Positions 25,418 to 35,171 of a stretch of DNA of 64,000 nt are shown one piece after another. Under the pieces are notes generated by a model. It was not told where the DNA came from, made no database searches, and saw only the letters and a program-made list of their open reading frames with translations. The stretch is from Crocinitomicaceae bacterium (lineage in GTDB: Bacteria; Bacteroidota; Bacteroidia; Flavobacteriales_D; Crocinitomicaceae). Positions within the stretch are counted from its first letter, which is position 1. Each line of letters opens with the position of its first letter. The DNA lies in contig JAJTCM010000001.1 in NCBI GenBank assembly GCA_021325675.1, forward strand, positions 248,001-312,000. Reading direction: 5' to 3'. The position numbers were made by a program, and so were the translations under genes.

Positions 25418-26650
25418 ATGCTAAGTATTACAGAACGCTTTTTCAACTACGTACAAATTGATACGGAAGCCGATCCGGATTCGGCCACCACACCTTCTTC
25501 CATGAAACAGAAAGACCTGGCGCAGGTTTTGGTGCAGGAATTACAGGATTTAGGCATTACTGACGCTGAAATGGATGAATGGGGTTACGTGTATGCAACC
25601 ATTCCCGGCAATACAACGAAAAAAGTACCGGTGATTTGTTTCTGCTCACACATGGATACGGCACCGGATTGCAGCGGTAAAAACGTAAAACCGGTCCTGC
25701 ACCGCAAGTGGGACGGAAGCCCGATTATCCTGCCCGATGATCCTTCGGTGGTCATTACGACAGAAAGCCAGCCTTATTTAAAGGAAAAAATCGGCGATGA
25801 TATTATTACAGCCAGCGGTTTGACATTGCTGGGCGCTGACGATAAGGCCGGCATTGCCATCATCATGGATTTGGCCCAGTATTTAGCTTCTCACCCGGAA
25901 ATAATTCACGGGGACATCCGGATTTTGTTCACACCTGACGAAGAAATCGGCCGCGGAGTGGATAAGGTAGACATGAAACGACTGAATGCAGATTACGGCT
26001 ATACGCTTGACGGCGGCGAGCTCGGAACGATTGAGGATGAAACTTTTTCCGCTGATGCGATGAGCTTCAAAGTGACCGGTGTTTCTTCCCATCCGGGCTA
26101 TGCGAAAGGAAAAATGGTGCATGCTTCCAAGATTGTGGCCGAATTTCTCGCTTCAATCCCGAAAGATTCCTGGATCCCGGAAGTTACCGAAGGCCGTGAA
26201 GGTTTTGTACACCCGGTTTCCATGTCGGGCGGTTTGGAAGAAGCATCCATTACCTTTATTATCCGCGATCACGATACTTCGAAGCTGGCGCAGTACGAAG
26301 CCCGCCTGGAAAATTACCTGACAGCTGTTTTGACGAATTACCCGGGAGCAACGTATACAGCTATTATCACCGAACAATACCGGAACATGAAAGAAATCCT
26401 GAAAGACGTTCCCTTCGTGACCGACTACGTTGTTGAAGCGATGGAAAAAGCGGGAATTCAACCGCAACGCTCCATTATCCGCGGTGGAACGGACGGTTCG
26501 CGCCTGTCATTCATGGGATTGCCTTGCCCGAATATTTTCACCGGCGAAATGGGAATTCATTCCAAACAGGAATATGTTTCCGTGCAGGACATGGAAAAAG
26601 CAGTAAAAACCCTGGTGGAACTGGTGCAAATCTGGGAACAGAAGGCGTAA
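25418..26650 (+). CDS. pepT: peptidase T (tripeptide aminopeptidase)
   Basis: A 410-residue M20B metallopeptidase of normal length. The di-zinc site is complete: His78 and Asp80 (CSHMDTAPD), bridging Asp141 (LLGADDKAG), Glu175/Glu176 (FTPDEEIGRG), Asp198 (TLDGGELG), and a terminal His in GEMGIHSKQEYV. A lid domain lies between residues about 210-325. PepT releases the N-terminal residue from tripeptides in the cytoplasm. Monocistronic by spacing. Confidence 0.96.
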   Translation: MLSITERFFNYVQIDTEADPDSATTPSSMKQKDLAQVLVQELQDLGITDAEMDEWGYVYATIPGNTTKKVPVICFCSHMDTAPDCSGKNVKPVLHRKWDGSPIILPDDPSVVITTESQPYLKEKIGDDIITASGLTLLGADDKAGIAIIMDLAQYLASHPEIIHGDIRILFTPDEEIGRGVDKVDMKRLNADYGYTLDGGELGTIEDETFSADAMSFKVTGVSSHPGYAKGKMVHASKIVAEFLASIPKDSWIPEVTEGREGFVHPVSMSGGLEEASITFIIRDHDTSKLAQYEARLENYLTAVLTNYPGATYTAIITEQYRNMKEILKDVPFVTDYVVEAMEKAGIQPQRSIIRGGTDGSRLSFMGLPCPNIFTGEMGIHSKQEYVSVQDMEKAVKTLVELVQIWEQKA

Positions 26651-26654
26651 AAAT

Positions 26655-26810
26655 ACCCACATAGGCACGTAGAAGGCATAGATTTTATTTGTAGGATCTG
26701 TATGAAGTTATTGTGTACGTGATTATGGTCCGTGTAGCAAATTAACTTGTAATTCTCGTGTGTCCGTTCCATTCTCAATGTCAAGGAGTATCCTATGTGC
26801 TTATGTGGTT
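26655..26810. repeat. long-loop inverted repeat, family H
   Basis: ACCCACATAGGCACGTAG (26655-26672) faces CTATGTGCTTATGTGGTT (26793-26810), 15 of 18 positions complementary, with a 120-nt loop. It occupies nearly the whole gap between pepT and the BatA-type gene. Confidence 0.7.
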
Positions 26811-26851
26811 TAAAATTTCCTGTACGTTTTCAGTTCAAGAAATAAAAACCT

Positions 26852-26859
26852 TATCTTTG
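26852..26859 (+). promoter_or_regulatory. -7 promoter box TATCTTTG, 4 nt before ATG
   Basis: Exact match to TAnnTTTG, followed by AAGC and then ATG at 26864. Predicts a leaderless transcript. Confidence 0.5.
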
Positions 26860-26863
26860 AAGC

Positions 26864-28903
26864 ATGAAATTTGAATATCCGCAATTTTTCTTCGCCTTTT
26901 TCTTATTGCTGATCCCGATTATCATTCATTTATTCAATTTTCGCAAGTACAAAACCCTTTATTTCTCGAGTTTACTTTTCGTTCGCCAGGTTAACGAGGA
27001 AACGAAATCTACGCAGAAGCTCAAGCATATCCTGATATTGATCTCCCGCCTTTTGGCCTTTTCGGCATTGATTTTTGCTTTTGCCCAGCCCTACAAGCCG
27101 GTAGCAGAGAAAAACGAGGGCGGCTATCCTTTTATTGGCGTGTACATTGATAATTCCTTTTCCATGTCCATGAAAGGCTCGGAAGGCGAATTGTTGTCGA
27201 TGGCCAAAGAAAAAGCCCGGGCCCTGATCCAAAAAGCTTCCGCGGATACGCGTTTCATGCTTGTTACCAATAATTTTGAAGGTTTTGAGCAGCGTTTGGT
27301 CAGCAAAAATGAAGCGTTGGAACGTCTCGATAAAATTGATTTTTCGCCTTTGGTCAAACAAACGGACGATGTGATCAACTGGATGAAGGAAGGCATCAGC
27401 AGCCAGGTTTTACAGGATCAGCAGCTCAGCTCCAAACAATTGATTTTGCTCTCCGATTTCCAGGAAAACTCTTCTTCGTTTAATGAATTGTCTTCCGACC
27501 AGGATATTTTTTATTACCCGATCCAGCTGCAGGCGCAAAGTACGGCAAACCTGGCGGTGGATTCCGTTTGGTTCAGCGATCCGAATTTCAAGATCGGGAT
27601 CAACAACGAGCTGAATGTCCGCGTGAAAAACTACAGCGAGCAGGATTTGGTCAATGTCGAGCTTCACATGGAAGTGAACGCTGCCAAGCGCGACGTATTT
27701 GTTGATTTGAAAGCCAATGAAAGCATGACGGTCCCGATCACCTATTCTGATCTTGAAGCCGGCGTGAAAAAAGGGAAAGTGCAGATCAACGACAAGCAAA
27801 TGGGCTTTGACGACGATTATTACTTTTCATACGAAGTCAAGGAAAAATCGAATGTGCTGATCATCGACGGGGAAGACGCGGTACCGAATGTTGCAGTTGT
27901 TTACAACCTGGATAAATATTACCAGACACAAAGCATTTCCGGGAATTCCTTTACGGCGAATTCGACGGCACAAAAAGACCTGATTATCCTGAATGGCTGG
28001 AATAATTTTTCGTCCGGGGCGATCGAGCTTTTGCATGATTTTACGCAGGAGGGAGGGACGATTGCCTTTTTCCCGGGAGAAAATATTGATCAGTCTTCGG
28101 TAAACCTTTTCATGGCGAAGCTCAACGGGCCGCGTTTCCAGGGAGCGACTTCCAGCGGGGTAAAAATCCAGAAAATTGTATATGAAGACCCGTTTTTCCA
28201 GGGGATGTTTGAGAAAAAGCCGGAACGCCTAAACTTGCCGAGCCAATCCAAAGCATACCAGGTCAACCAGAGAAACGGAATTTTCCCGCTGATCCAGCTG
28301 CAAAACGGCTCACCTTTGTTTTTCAGGCTGGGCGGCTCTGATAAATGTTTTGTTTTCGCCAGCTCTTTGAAGGAAAGCTTCGGGAATTTCAAATCCAACG
28401 CCTTATTTTCCTCGGTCTTATTACGGATTGCTGAAACGAGCCAGCGCCGTTACCCGATTGCTGTAACGATTGGCTCCGAATCACAGTTCCCGGTATTTAA
28501 CGTGCCCGAAAGCGAAGATCCGCTCAAGCTGAAAGCCGAAGAGCTCGAATTCATTCCCGAAACAAATAAGGAAAAAGATCTGACTTTCATTTCCATCAGC
28601 CGCCGGTCGGTTTCTGCCGATCTGAAGTCGGGTCTGTATGAAATTTTCAAGGGAAAAACACTCGGCTATATGGCTTTGAATTATAACCGCGCCGAATCAG
28701 ATGTAAAAACGCTTGCCGGCGAGGCGATCCAGGCTTCTCTTTCAGAAAAAGGTATTGCAAACGTGAGCTTTTCGAGCCTCAAAGATGCTTCGGAAGCGGC
28801 GCTCATCAAAATTGAAAAACCGAAAGAATACTGGCGGATTTTCCTGTTGCTGGCCCTGGTGTTTTTACTGGCGGAAATGTCGCTTTTAAAATGGATGAAA
28901 TGA
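26864..28903 (+). CDS. BatA-domain membrane protein with vWA-like region
   Basis: A 679-residue membrane protein. The N-terminal BatA domain has two transmembrane helices (FFAFFLLLIPIIIHLFNF and a second near residues 50-70), with the intervening FSSLLFVRQV. A vWA-like segment (FIGVYIDNSFSMSMKG) holds a DNSxSMS metal-site pattern. The C-terminus has another helix (WRIFLLLALVFLLAEM). The exterior region is beta-rich. Relatives belong to the aerotolerance (Bat) family and often sit beside a dihydroorotase-like gene, as here. Its role is not known beyond a proposed envelope stress function. Confidence 0.88.
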   Translation: MKFEYPQFFFAFFLLLIPIIIHLFNFRKYKTLYFSSLLFVRQVNEETKSTQKLKHILILISRLLAFSALIFAFAQPYKPVAEKNEGGYPFIGVYIDNSFSMSMKGSEGELLSMAKEKARALIQKASADTRFMLVTNNFEGFEQRLVSKNEALERLDKIDFSPLVKQTDDVINWMKEGISSQVLQDQQLSSKQLILLSDFQENSSSFNELSSDQDIFYYPIQLQAQSTANLAVDSVWFSDPNFKIGINNELNVRVKNYSEQDLVNVELHMEVNAAKRDVFVDLKANESMTVPITYSDLEAGVKKGKVQINDKQMGFDDDYYFSYEVKEKSNVLIIDGEDAVPNVAVVYNLDKYYQTQSISGNSFTANSTAQKDLIILNGWNNFSSGAIELLHDFTQEGGTIAFFPGENIDQSSVNLFMAKLNGPRFQGATSSGVKIQKIVYEDPFFQGMFEKKPERLNLPSQSKAYQVNQRNGIFPLIQLQNGSPLFFRLGGSDKCFVFASSLKESFGNFKSNALFSSVLLRIAETSQRRYPIAVTIGSESQFPVFNVPESEDPLKLKAEELEFIPETNKEKDLTFISISRRSVSADLKSGLYEIFKGKTLGYMALNYNRAESDVKTLAGEAIQASLSEKGIANVSFSSLKDASEAALIKIEKPKEYWRIFLLLALVFLLAEMSLLKWMK

Positions 28904-28904
28904 G

Positions 28905-28949
28905 CATAAACTTTTTAACATTGCATAATATGATTGAAATAAGTTTATG
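28905..28949. repeat. short inverted repeat after the BatA gene
   Basis: CATAAACTT (28905-28913) and AAGTTTATG (28941-28949) can pair across a 27-nt loop in the gap before the dihydroorotase-like gene. No T-run follows. Confidence 0.4.
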
Positions 28950-28986
28950 TGAAAGCGGATTACAAAGTTTTAAACAGATGAACTAA

Positions 28987-30246
28987 ATGAAGATTTTAAT
29001 TAAGGCTGCGAAAATTGTGGATCAGGCATCCAATTACCATGGGAAAGTCATGGATTTGCTGGTAGAAAACGGCGTGATCACGAAGATTGAAAGCTCGCTG
29101 GAAGATGCGGGTGCGATGCAGATCACGGAGGAAAACCTGCATGTATCGATCGGCTGGGTGGACCTGAAAGCGGATTTTTGCGATCCGGGCTTTGAACACA
29201 AAGAAACGATTGATTCCGGTTTGCAGGCCGCTGCAGCCGGTGGATTTACCCACGTTGGCCTCGTTCCTTCCACTAACCCGGTTGTGGACGGCAAAACACA
29301 AATTGAATATACGCTCCGCAAAGCTGAGAACCAGGTAGCAACGCTTGTTCCTGTCGGTTCGGTGTCGGAAGCGCTGAAGGGTGAAAACCTCGCTGAAATG
29401 TACGATATGCAGCAGGCCGGAGCACGTTTGTTTTCGGAAGATGACCAGGTTTTATCCGCCGGCTTGGTGTACCGCGCCCTATTATATGCTAAAAACTTTG
29501 ATGCCCGGGTGAGCTTGTTTTCCCGCGATAATTCGCTCGCAAAAGGCAGTATGGTGAATGAAGGAGAAGCTTCGCTGCGCACCGGCTTGAAAGCTGATCC
29601 GTACATTGCCGAAATCATTCATGTAGAACGAAATATCAGCTTGTTGGAATACACGGGCTCCAAACTGCATTTGAGCGGAATTTCCTGTGCAGAATCAGTT
29701 GAATTAATCGCTGCCGCCAAAAAGCGCGGACTGAACCTCACAGCTGATGTTCACCTCGAAAATTTGCTGTTCAACGAAAGCGCGGTGCTTGATTTCGATC
29801 AGCATTATAAAGTATTGCCGGTTCTCCGTAAGGAAAGCGATCGCCAGGCTTTGGTGAAAGCGGTGAAAGACGGGACGATTGACGCTGTTGTGAGCAATCA
29901 CCGTCCGCTGGATACCGAAGAAACCGATGTTGAATTCGATCACGCTTCTTTCGGGAACATTACGCTCCAGAGCTTTTTCTCAAGCCTGCTGGCCGGCGGG
30001 GACTTTTCCACAGAAGAAATTGTGAACATTTTATCGCGACGCAACCGGGCAGCGCTAGGCCTGAATGACAAGACTATTGAGCTCGGTCATCGCGCCGATC
30101 TGACCTTGTTCAACCCTTCAGGAAAATGGGTGTTGAACGCTCAAAGCTCTCTTTCAAAATCACGCAACACACCTTTTTGGGAGAAAGAATTGCCCGGAAA
30201 AGTTGTTGGAATTATAAATAATGCTAAATTAGCCATCGTAGAATAG
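28987..30246 (+). CDS. dihydroorotase homologue lacking catalytic metal ligands
   Basis: A 419-residue amidohydrolase-fold protein aligned to dihydroorotase throughout, but every metal-ligand block is altered. The usual HxHxR after the first Asp is [11 protein letters not shown]. The usual CED-type His block is [10 protein letters not shown], the ISH block is LHLSGISC, and the TDHAP block is VSNHRPLD. It therefore should not hydrolyse dihydroorotate. Inactive DHOase-like subunits elsewhere support aspartate transcarbamoylase assembly, a possible role here. It follows the BatA gene and lies 15 nt before a methyltransferase gene. Confidence 0.9.
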   Translation: MKILIKAAKIVDQASNYHGKVMDLLVENGVITKIESSLEDAGAMQITEENLHVSIGWVDLKADFCDPGFEHKETIDSGLQAAAAGGFTHVGLVPSTNPVVDGKTQIEYTLRKAENQVATLVPVGSVSEALKGENLAEMYDMQQAGARLFSEDDQVLSAGLVYRALLYAKNFDARVSLFSRDNSLAKGSMVNEGEASLRTGLKADPYIAEIIHVERNISLLEYTGSKLHLSGISCAESVELIAAAKKRGLNLTADVHLENLLFNESAVLDFDQHYKVLPVLRKESDRQALVKAVKDGTIDAVVSNHRPLDTEETDVEFDHASFGNITLQSFFSSLLAGGDFSTEEIVNILSRRNRAALGLNDKTIELGHRADLTLFNPSGKWVLNAQSSLSKSRNTPFWEKELPGKVVGIINNAKLAIVE

Positions 30247-30261
30247 GCCAAATTGATCAGA

Positions 30262-30825
30262 ATGACCACGCAAAAATCCTTTATTAAAAATTTCTGGCAG
30301 GAGAAAAAAATGGTAGGGGCCATGAGCCCCAGCTCGAAATTCCTTGCCCAGAAAATGCTCAAAAACGTTGATTTCAAGAAAGCGAAGGTCATCGTTGAAT
30401 TAGGTCCCGGAACCGGGGTTTTTACTAAAAAAATCCTCCAGAAAATGGCTCCGGATGCCAAATTGCTGGTCTTTGAGCTCAACACGGATTTCTACAACCT
30501 GCTGAACGCAGAAATCCAGGACAAGCGCATGATCCTGATCCATGACAGTGCGGAAAAGATCACGGAATATTTGCACAAAAACGATCTGCTGAACGCCGAT
30601 TATGTGATTTCGTCCCTTCCTTTGGCTAATTTCCCGGCTAAGCTCCAGGAAACGATTTTAAAGGAATCTTACAGCATCTTGAAAAACGCCGGCAAATATA
30701 TCCAGTTTCAGTATTCCCTCTTATCGAAAAAACACCTCGAAAAGCAATTCCAGACAGTGCATATTTCGTTTACGCCAATTAATTTTCCACCGGCTTTCGT
30801 GTATACCTGCGTGAAGGAGAAATAG
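30262..30825 (+). CDS. class I SAM-dependent methyltransferase
   Basis: A 187-residue Rossmann methyltransferase. VIVELGPGTGVFTKKIL is motif I, and LLVFELNTDFYNLL supplies the ribose-binding acidic residue. The N-terminus (FIKNFWQEKKMVGAMSPSSKFLAQ) resembles phospholipid N-methyltransferases and rRNA dimethyltransferase-like proteins, where this segment precedes the SAM site. IISSLPLANFP replaces the NxPY loop of KsgA-type enzymes, so a phospholipid or small-molecule acceptor is more likely than rRNA. The TTG at 30253 could start it, but the ATG at 30262 is preferred. Confidence 0.85.
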   Translation: MTTQKSFIKNFWQEKKMVGAMSPSSKFLAQKMLKNVDFKKAKVIVELGPGTGVFTKKILQKMAPDAKLLVFELNTDFYNLLNAEIQDKRMILIHDSAEKITEYLHKNDLLNADYVISSLPLANFPAKLQETILKESYSILKNAGKYIQFQYSLLSKKHLEKQFQTVHISFTPINFPPAFVYTCVKEK

Positions 30826-30834
30826 GATCCGTAG

Positions 30835-33120
30835 TTAGTCCCTTTTCGCTTTCTTTCCCATATAAAATGTTAGTTTCGAACCATTCGTGATATCGGAATG
30901 CGCAATAAACGGTTTGTCCAAAACTTTTCCGTTCAATAAAACCCGCTGCAAGTAGATGTTTTCGTCGCTTTGACCCACAACCTCAACGGTGAAATTCTTC
31001 CCGTTTTCCAGGTGGATTTCAGCATGATTGACAATTGGGGATCCCAAAGCATATTGATCGGAACCAGGCGCTACCGGGTAAAAGCCCAGGGAAGAGAAAA
31101 TGTACCACGCACTCATTTGGCCGCAATCGTCGTTTCCACCCAACCCGTCCGGTGTGGGCTTGTATTGCATTTTCAGGATTTTGCGTACTTGTGCCTGCGT
31201 TTTCCAGGGCTGCCCGGTCCAGTTATATAAATAGGCCACATGATGCGCCGGTTCGTTTCCATGCACATAGCCGCCAATAATTCCTTCGCGGGTAATGTCT
31301 TCCGTTTCAGCAAAAAAAGAATCCGGTAAATCCATAGAAAACAAGCTATCCAAACGATTGATGAACTTCTTTTCGCCTCCCATCACCCGGATCAGCTCAG
31401 CAGGATTATGGGGTACAAAAAAGCTGTAGTTCCAGCTGTTTCCTTCTATAAATCCCTGTCCGTGGGTGCTCATTGCGTCAAAGTCCTTTTTAAAAGTCCC
31501 GTCCGAAAGTTTAGGCTGCATAAAGCCGTTTGCCGGGTTGTAGTTATTTTTCCAGTTGGAAGAGCGCTTGCTAAACTCTTCGTAGATAGCGGTGTTGTTT
31601 AACTTTTTAGCTAACTGCGCGATGCACCAGTCGTCGTAAGCATATTCCAGCGTGTTGGAAACAGAAATCCCGCTTTTTTCGGCAGGAATAAAACCCAGGT
31701 CGGTGTACAAGCCGATTCCTTCGTAACTGCGGCGACGCGCAGTGGTCACACAGGCTTCCAGGGCTGCGTGTGCATCACCCGTGTAAACGTCTTTGATGAT
31801 GGCGTCCGAAATTACGGAAACGCTGTGATAGCCGCTCATACACCAATTGTCGTTGGCGTAATGTGACCACACCGGCAGCATATGCAAGCTGCTCTGCTTG
31901 TAGTGTTCCAGCATCGATTGAAGCATATCGCTGTTGCGGCCGGGCTGAACAATATTGAAAAAGGGATGCAGCGCCCTGTATGTGTCCCACAAGGAAAATG
32001 TACTATAATTCGTAAAGCCGTCTGCTTGGTGGATTCCCTGGTCGAGACCTTTGTATTCGCCGTTCACATCCATATAGACTGTTGGATTGATGAAGGTGTG
32101 GTACATGCTCGTATAGAAATTCACTTTGATGTCTTCAGTAGCTGTAATGACAATTTTATTTAACTCTTTGTTCCACGATTCCTGAGCCTGGCTTTTCACT
32201 TTTTCAAAATCCCAATGAGGAATTTCCGTTTGCATATTTTCCAGCGCATTTTCCTGGCTAACAGGTGATAAAGCCAATTTGATTTTAATTTTTTCGCCTT
32301 CCGCTGTTTTGAAATCAAAGTACATACGTATTTTCTCGCCCGCAATTTCCGGGAAGTTCGTGCTTTGGTCAAATTTTCCCCAAAAACCACGGTACGCCTG
32401 TTTGGGATCGTAGTTTTTTTGTCCGTATTTCACACAGGCTTTGGAAAAAGACAAGGCGAAATAAACAGTTCTCGTTCGTGCCCAGCCGTTTGTTTGGCGG
32501 TAGCCTGTAATCAAAGAATCGTTGATAACGCGGACGTAGGTATACACTGTTTTTTCGTCGTAATTGTAAATCCCCGACATTAAATCCAGGATAATGTGGC
32601 TTTCCCCAGGTTTTGAAAACGTATATTGATGCATTCCAACCCGTTCAGTGGCTGTCATTTCGGCCAGGATCGCGTCATCGTCCAGCTTCACTTTGTAATA
32701 ACCCGCTTCAGCTGTTTCGTTTGCATGAGAAAAGGCCGAGCGATAACCGTTTTCAGGGTTTGTGGCCGTTCCCGGGTTGAGCTGTAATTTTCCCTGGCTG
32801 GGCATGATGAGAAAATCCCCCAAATCAGAATGTCCTGTGCCGCTGAAATGTGTGTGGCTGAAACCAACGATTGTTTTATCCTCGTAGCGGTAACCAGCGC
32901 AGTATTTGTATACTTCGCCGTTGTATTTGCCATTCTTCTCATACGGAATTGTATCAGTTTCGGGACTCAGTTGAACAGCACCAAAAGGGACTGTCGCACC
33001 GGGATAGGTGTGGCCCATTTTTTCTGTGCCGATGATCGGCCGGACGTATTTTACAAGATTAAGCTGTGATTGTGCGCAATGGAAAGCCAGCAGGAAAAGG
33101 ACAAGCGGGAATTTTTTCAT
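30835..33120 (-). CDS. GH92 alpha-1,2-mannosidase
   Basis: A 761-residue secreted glycoside hydrolase. The signal peptide is MKKFPLVLFLLAFHCAQSQ. The GH92 N-terminal hallmark VRPIIGTEKMGHTYPGATVPFG and GFSHTHFSGTGHSDLGD follow. The (alpha/alpha)6 domain contains WDTYRALHPF and GNSWNYSFFVPH, and the C-terminus carries GLGGNDDCGQMSAWYIFSSLG, with the catalytic-type acidic residues. GH92 enzymes are calcium-dependent exo-alpha-mannosidases, so it may trim mannans or N-glycans from algal or eukaryotic polymer. No SusC/D pair is nearby. A longer frame (33204) was rejected because the signal peptide begins at 33120. Confidence 0.94.
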   Translation of the reverse strand: MKKFPLVLFLLAFHCAQSQLNLVKYVRPIIGTEKMGHTYPGATVPFGAVQLSPETDTIPYEKNGKYNGEVYKYCAGYRYEDKTIVGFSHTHFSGTGHSDLGDFLIMPSQGKLQLNPGTATNPENGYRSAFSHANETAEAGYYKVKLDDDAILAEMTATERVGMHQYTFSKPGESHIILDLMSGIYNYDEKTVYTYVRVINDSLITGYRQTNGWARTRTVYFALSFSKACVKYGQKNYDPKQAYRGFWGKFDQSTNFPEIAGEKIRMYFDFKTAEGEKIKIKLALSPVSQENALENMQTEIPHWDFEKVKSQAQESWNKELNKIVITATEDIKVNFYTSMYHTFINPTVYMDVNGEYKGLDQGIHQADGFTNYSTFSLWDTYRALHPFFNIVQPGRNSDMLQSMLEHYKQSSLHMLPVWSHYANDNWCMSGYHSVSVISDAIIKDVYTGDAHAALEACVTTARRRSYEGIGLYTDLGFIPAEKSGISVSNTLEYAYDDWCIAQLAKKLNNTAIYEEFSKRSSNWKNNYNPANGFMQPKLSDGTFKKDFDAMSTHGQGFIEGNSWNYSFFVPHNPAELIRVMGGEKKFINRLDSLFSMDLPDSFFAETEDITREGIIGGYVHGNEPAHHVAYLYNWTGQPWKTQAQVRKILKMQYKPTPDGLGGNDDCGQMSAWYIFSSLGFYPVAPGSDQYALGSPIVNHAEIHLENGKNFTVEVVGQSDENIYLQRVLLNGKVLDKPFIAHSDITNGSKLTFYMGKKAKRD

Positions 33121-33143
33121 AGTTGCTAAGATACTGTTTTTCC

Positions 33144-33177
33144 CGCGGATTACAGCAGATAGATTCGCAGATAAAGG
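33144..33177. repeat. intergenic word repeat, family E (copy 2)
   Basis: CCCGCGGATTACAGCAGATA followed by GATTCGCAGATAAA; the same CGCAGAT wording as the arms at 10420-10517. Confidence 0.5.
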
Positions 33178-33249
33178 CAAATTTGTGATAGCGCTGTTTA
33201 TCACTTGAGATTAAGAAAGTGACAATTCGATTTTTTTGAAAAAAATTGC

Positions 33250-33282
33250 TTTGTTTTTGTAAACACAATTTTCGTAACTTGC
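33250..33282 (+). promoter_or_regulatory. promoter TTTG-N21-TAACTTGC
   Basis: TTTG (33250-33253), a 21-nt spacer and TAACTTGC (33275-33282), one mismatch from the -7 consensus, upstream of the secreted sugar dehydrogenase. Confidence 0.55.
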
Positions 33283-33308
33283 ACTGATTCAATTGAAATT
33301 CTACGACT

Positions 33309-34670
33309 ATGAAAAAAATATACATTTCACTTCTTATTCTATTACCCTTGAATGGCGCTTTTTCTCAGAGTACACTGATGATTGGCAATACTGAAGTTAC
33401 GATTGATACCGTCTATACCGGGTTGGATGTTCCCTGGGAAATCCAGTATGGTCCTGACGGGAATTTGTGGTTTACGGAGCGTAAAGGATTGGTGAGCAAG
33501 CTTGATCCGGTGACGAAAACCCGGACAATTGTACTCGATATCGTGGACGATGTATACCAGGAATACGAAGCCGGCCTGCTCGGAATGGCGCTGCACCCGG
33601 ATTTTGAGAACACGCCGGAAGTATTCATCGTTTATACTTATGGTACATCGCCAAACGTGCTCGAAAAGCTCGTAAAATATACTTACAACGGAACGGCATT
33701 GGTAAATCCGGTAATTGTGCTCGATAACATCACTGCTTATACAACCCACAACGGTTCGCGCCTTCTTTTTCTGCCGGATAATACGTTGCTGATGTCAACA
33801 GGAGATGCGCAGGACCAGCCGGCGGCACAAGATTTAAGCTCCCTGAACGGAAAAATCCTGCGCCTGAATATGGACGGTTCCATTCCGGCTGATAATCCTT
33901 CGCCAACGAGCTACGTGTATACTTTCGGTCACCGGAATATCCAGGGACTGAACCACGGGCCAAACGACAGGATTTACATTTCGGAGCACGGCCCGACTAC
34001 CGACGACGAGTTTCAGCTCCTGCTGCCGGACCGCAATTACGGCTGGCCTGATGTGGAAGGATACTGCGATTTGCCTGCTGAACAATCATTTTGTGGACAA
34101 AACAACGTGGAAGAACCGTTAATGGCCTGGACGCCAACCATCGCCCCGTCTGATTTGATTTATTACGACAACGACGCTTTCCCCGAGCTGGATGATAAAA
34201 TCCTGATGACAGTGCTGAAAGACAAAAAAGTGCGCGCCATAACGCTCAACGTTCCCGGAAACCACGTCATGGATGAAGAAGATTACTTCACGGATATGTT
34301 CGGTCGTCTCCGCGATATTGCTATGGGGCCACAAAAGGAATTGTACCTCGCTACAAACGGCGCAGAATGGATGAACATCGATCCGAATACGCACAGCATT
34401 ATAAGGATCACTCCGCCAACGGATGCTTCGTTAGGGGAGTTGGATAATACAGGTTTTCAGATGTACCCGAACCCCGCGAAGAATTTATTAACGATCGAAG
34501 TGAAAGCAGTTGATTTAGGTTCAGACTGTATTATCAGGGATTTACAAGGAAAAGAGATTCAGCAGCAAAAAATTACTTCCCCAAAATTTATGCTTGATTT
34601 GACTAAATTGGAGAAAGGAGTTTATTTAGTGGAAATGAACGGAGTGGTTCAGTCTTTGATTGTTAACTAA
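33309..34670 (+). CDS. secreted PQQ-dependent sugar dehydrogenase with T9SS tail
   Basis: A 453-residue exported protein. A signal peptide (MKKIYISLLILLPLNGAFSQ) precedes a six-bladed beta-propeller of the soluble aldose dehydrogenase (GSDH/HHIP-like) family. Diagnostic pieces are LDVPWEIQYGPDGNLWFTER, LLGMALHPDF, THNGSRLLF and YTFGHRNIQGL, which contains the usual active-site HRN. YISEHGPTTDDEFQLL is another family loop. The last about 80 residues are a T9SS type A sorting domain (FQMYPNPAKNLLTI...GVYLVEMNG). The enzyme likely oxidises sugars at the surface with PQQ; whether this organism makes PQQ is not shown here. Confidence 0.93.
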   Translation: MKKIYISLLILLPLNGAFSQSTLMIGNTEVTIDTVYTGLDVPWEIQYGPDGNLWFTERKGLVSKLDPVTKTRTIVLDIVDDVYQEYEAGLLGMALHPDFENTPEVFIVYTYGTSPNVLEKLVKYTYNGTALVNPVIVLDNITAYTTHNGSRLLFLPDNTLLMSTGDAQDQPAAQDLSSLNGKILRLNMDGSIPADNPSPTSYVYTFGHRNIQGLNHGPNDRIYISEHGPTTDDEFQLLLPDRNYGWPDVEGYCDLPAEQSFCGQNNVEEPLMAWTPTIAPSDLIYYDNDAFPELDDKILMTVLKDKKVRAITLNVPGNHVMDEEDYFTDMFGRLRDIAMGPQKELYLATNGAEWMNIDPNTHSIIRITPPTDASLGELDNTGFQMYPNPAKNLLTIEVKAVDLGSDCIIRDLQGKEIQQQKITSPKFMLDLTKLEKGVYLVEMNGVVQSLIVN

Positions 34671-34701
34671 TACGCTAATATCAAGTTTTGTCTTTTGAAA
34701 T

Positions 34702-34777
34702 AGCCGCGAATGCATTGCAACGCGAATTATGTAATTTTGCTTTGATCAAGCTCAGGTAAAATTGGTGTATCCGTGGC
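34702..34777. repeat. decayed inverted repeat, family C (copy 2)
   Basis: AGCCGCGAATGCATTGCAAC and, further on, CAGGTAAAATTGGTGTATCC with GTGGCAAAA, resembling the two ends of the element at 2844-2986 but more diverged and with a shorter loop. Confidence 0.55.
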
Positions 34778-34826
34778 AAAAATCAATTAGATTTCAAAGC
34801 ATTACGAATATTGAAAATAACAAAAA

Positions 34827-35171
34827 TTATCCTTTCAGTTTTTCAATTTCGGCTGATAAGACCGGGATGTCCCTTTGAATAATTGCCCAAATTAATTCAG
34901 GCTCAATTGAATCATAAGCATGAGAAATGATATTTCGTAGTCCGATTATTTTCTTTGCAGAACTAATTGAAATATCAGGTTGTAATTCTATCAGATTTCT
35001 GACTGCTTCACCGATGATTTCAAGGTCGCGTTCAATAGCCCTTTGTAAAAGAATATCTTGCTGAAATACATTGAAATCATTTGAAGTTCGCTGCTTTACG
35101 GAGTTTATCTCAAGAATAACGCTTTCAATGTCAAGAATGTATTTCAGTATTCTAGGCTGCATACAAATCAA
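34827..35171 (-). CDS. hepT: HepT-like ribonuclease toxin
   Basis: A 114-residue all-helical HEPN-domain protein (DUF86). The catalytic RX4HXY motif is intact: Arg79, His84, Tyr86 in LRNIISHAYD. HepT cuts RNA as a dimer and is silenced when the partner MntA AMPylates the motif Tyr. It overlaps the mntA gene by 20 nt, antitoxin first on the minus strand, so translation is coupled. The codons are more AT-rich than those of neighbours, which suggests horizontal acquisition. The start may be Met1 or Met4. Confidence 0.92.
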   Translation of the reverse strand: MICMQPRILKYILDIESVILEINSVKQRTSNDFNVFQQDILLQRAIERDLEIIGEAVRNLIELQPDISISSAKKIIGLRNIISHAYDSIEPELIWAIIQRDIPVLSAEIEKLKG

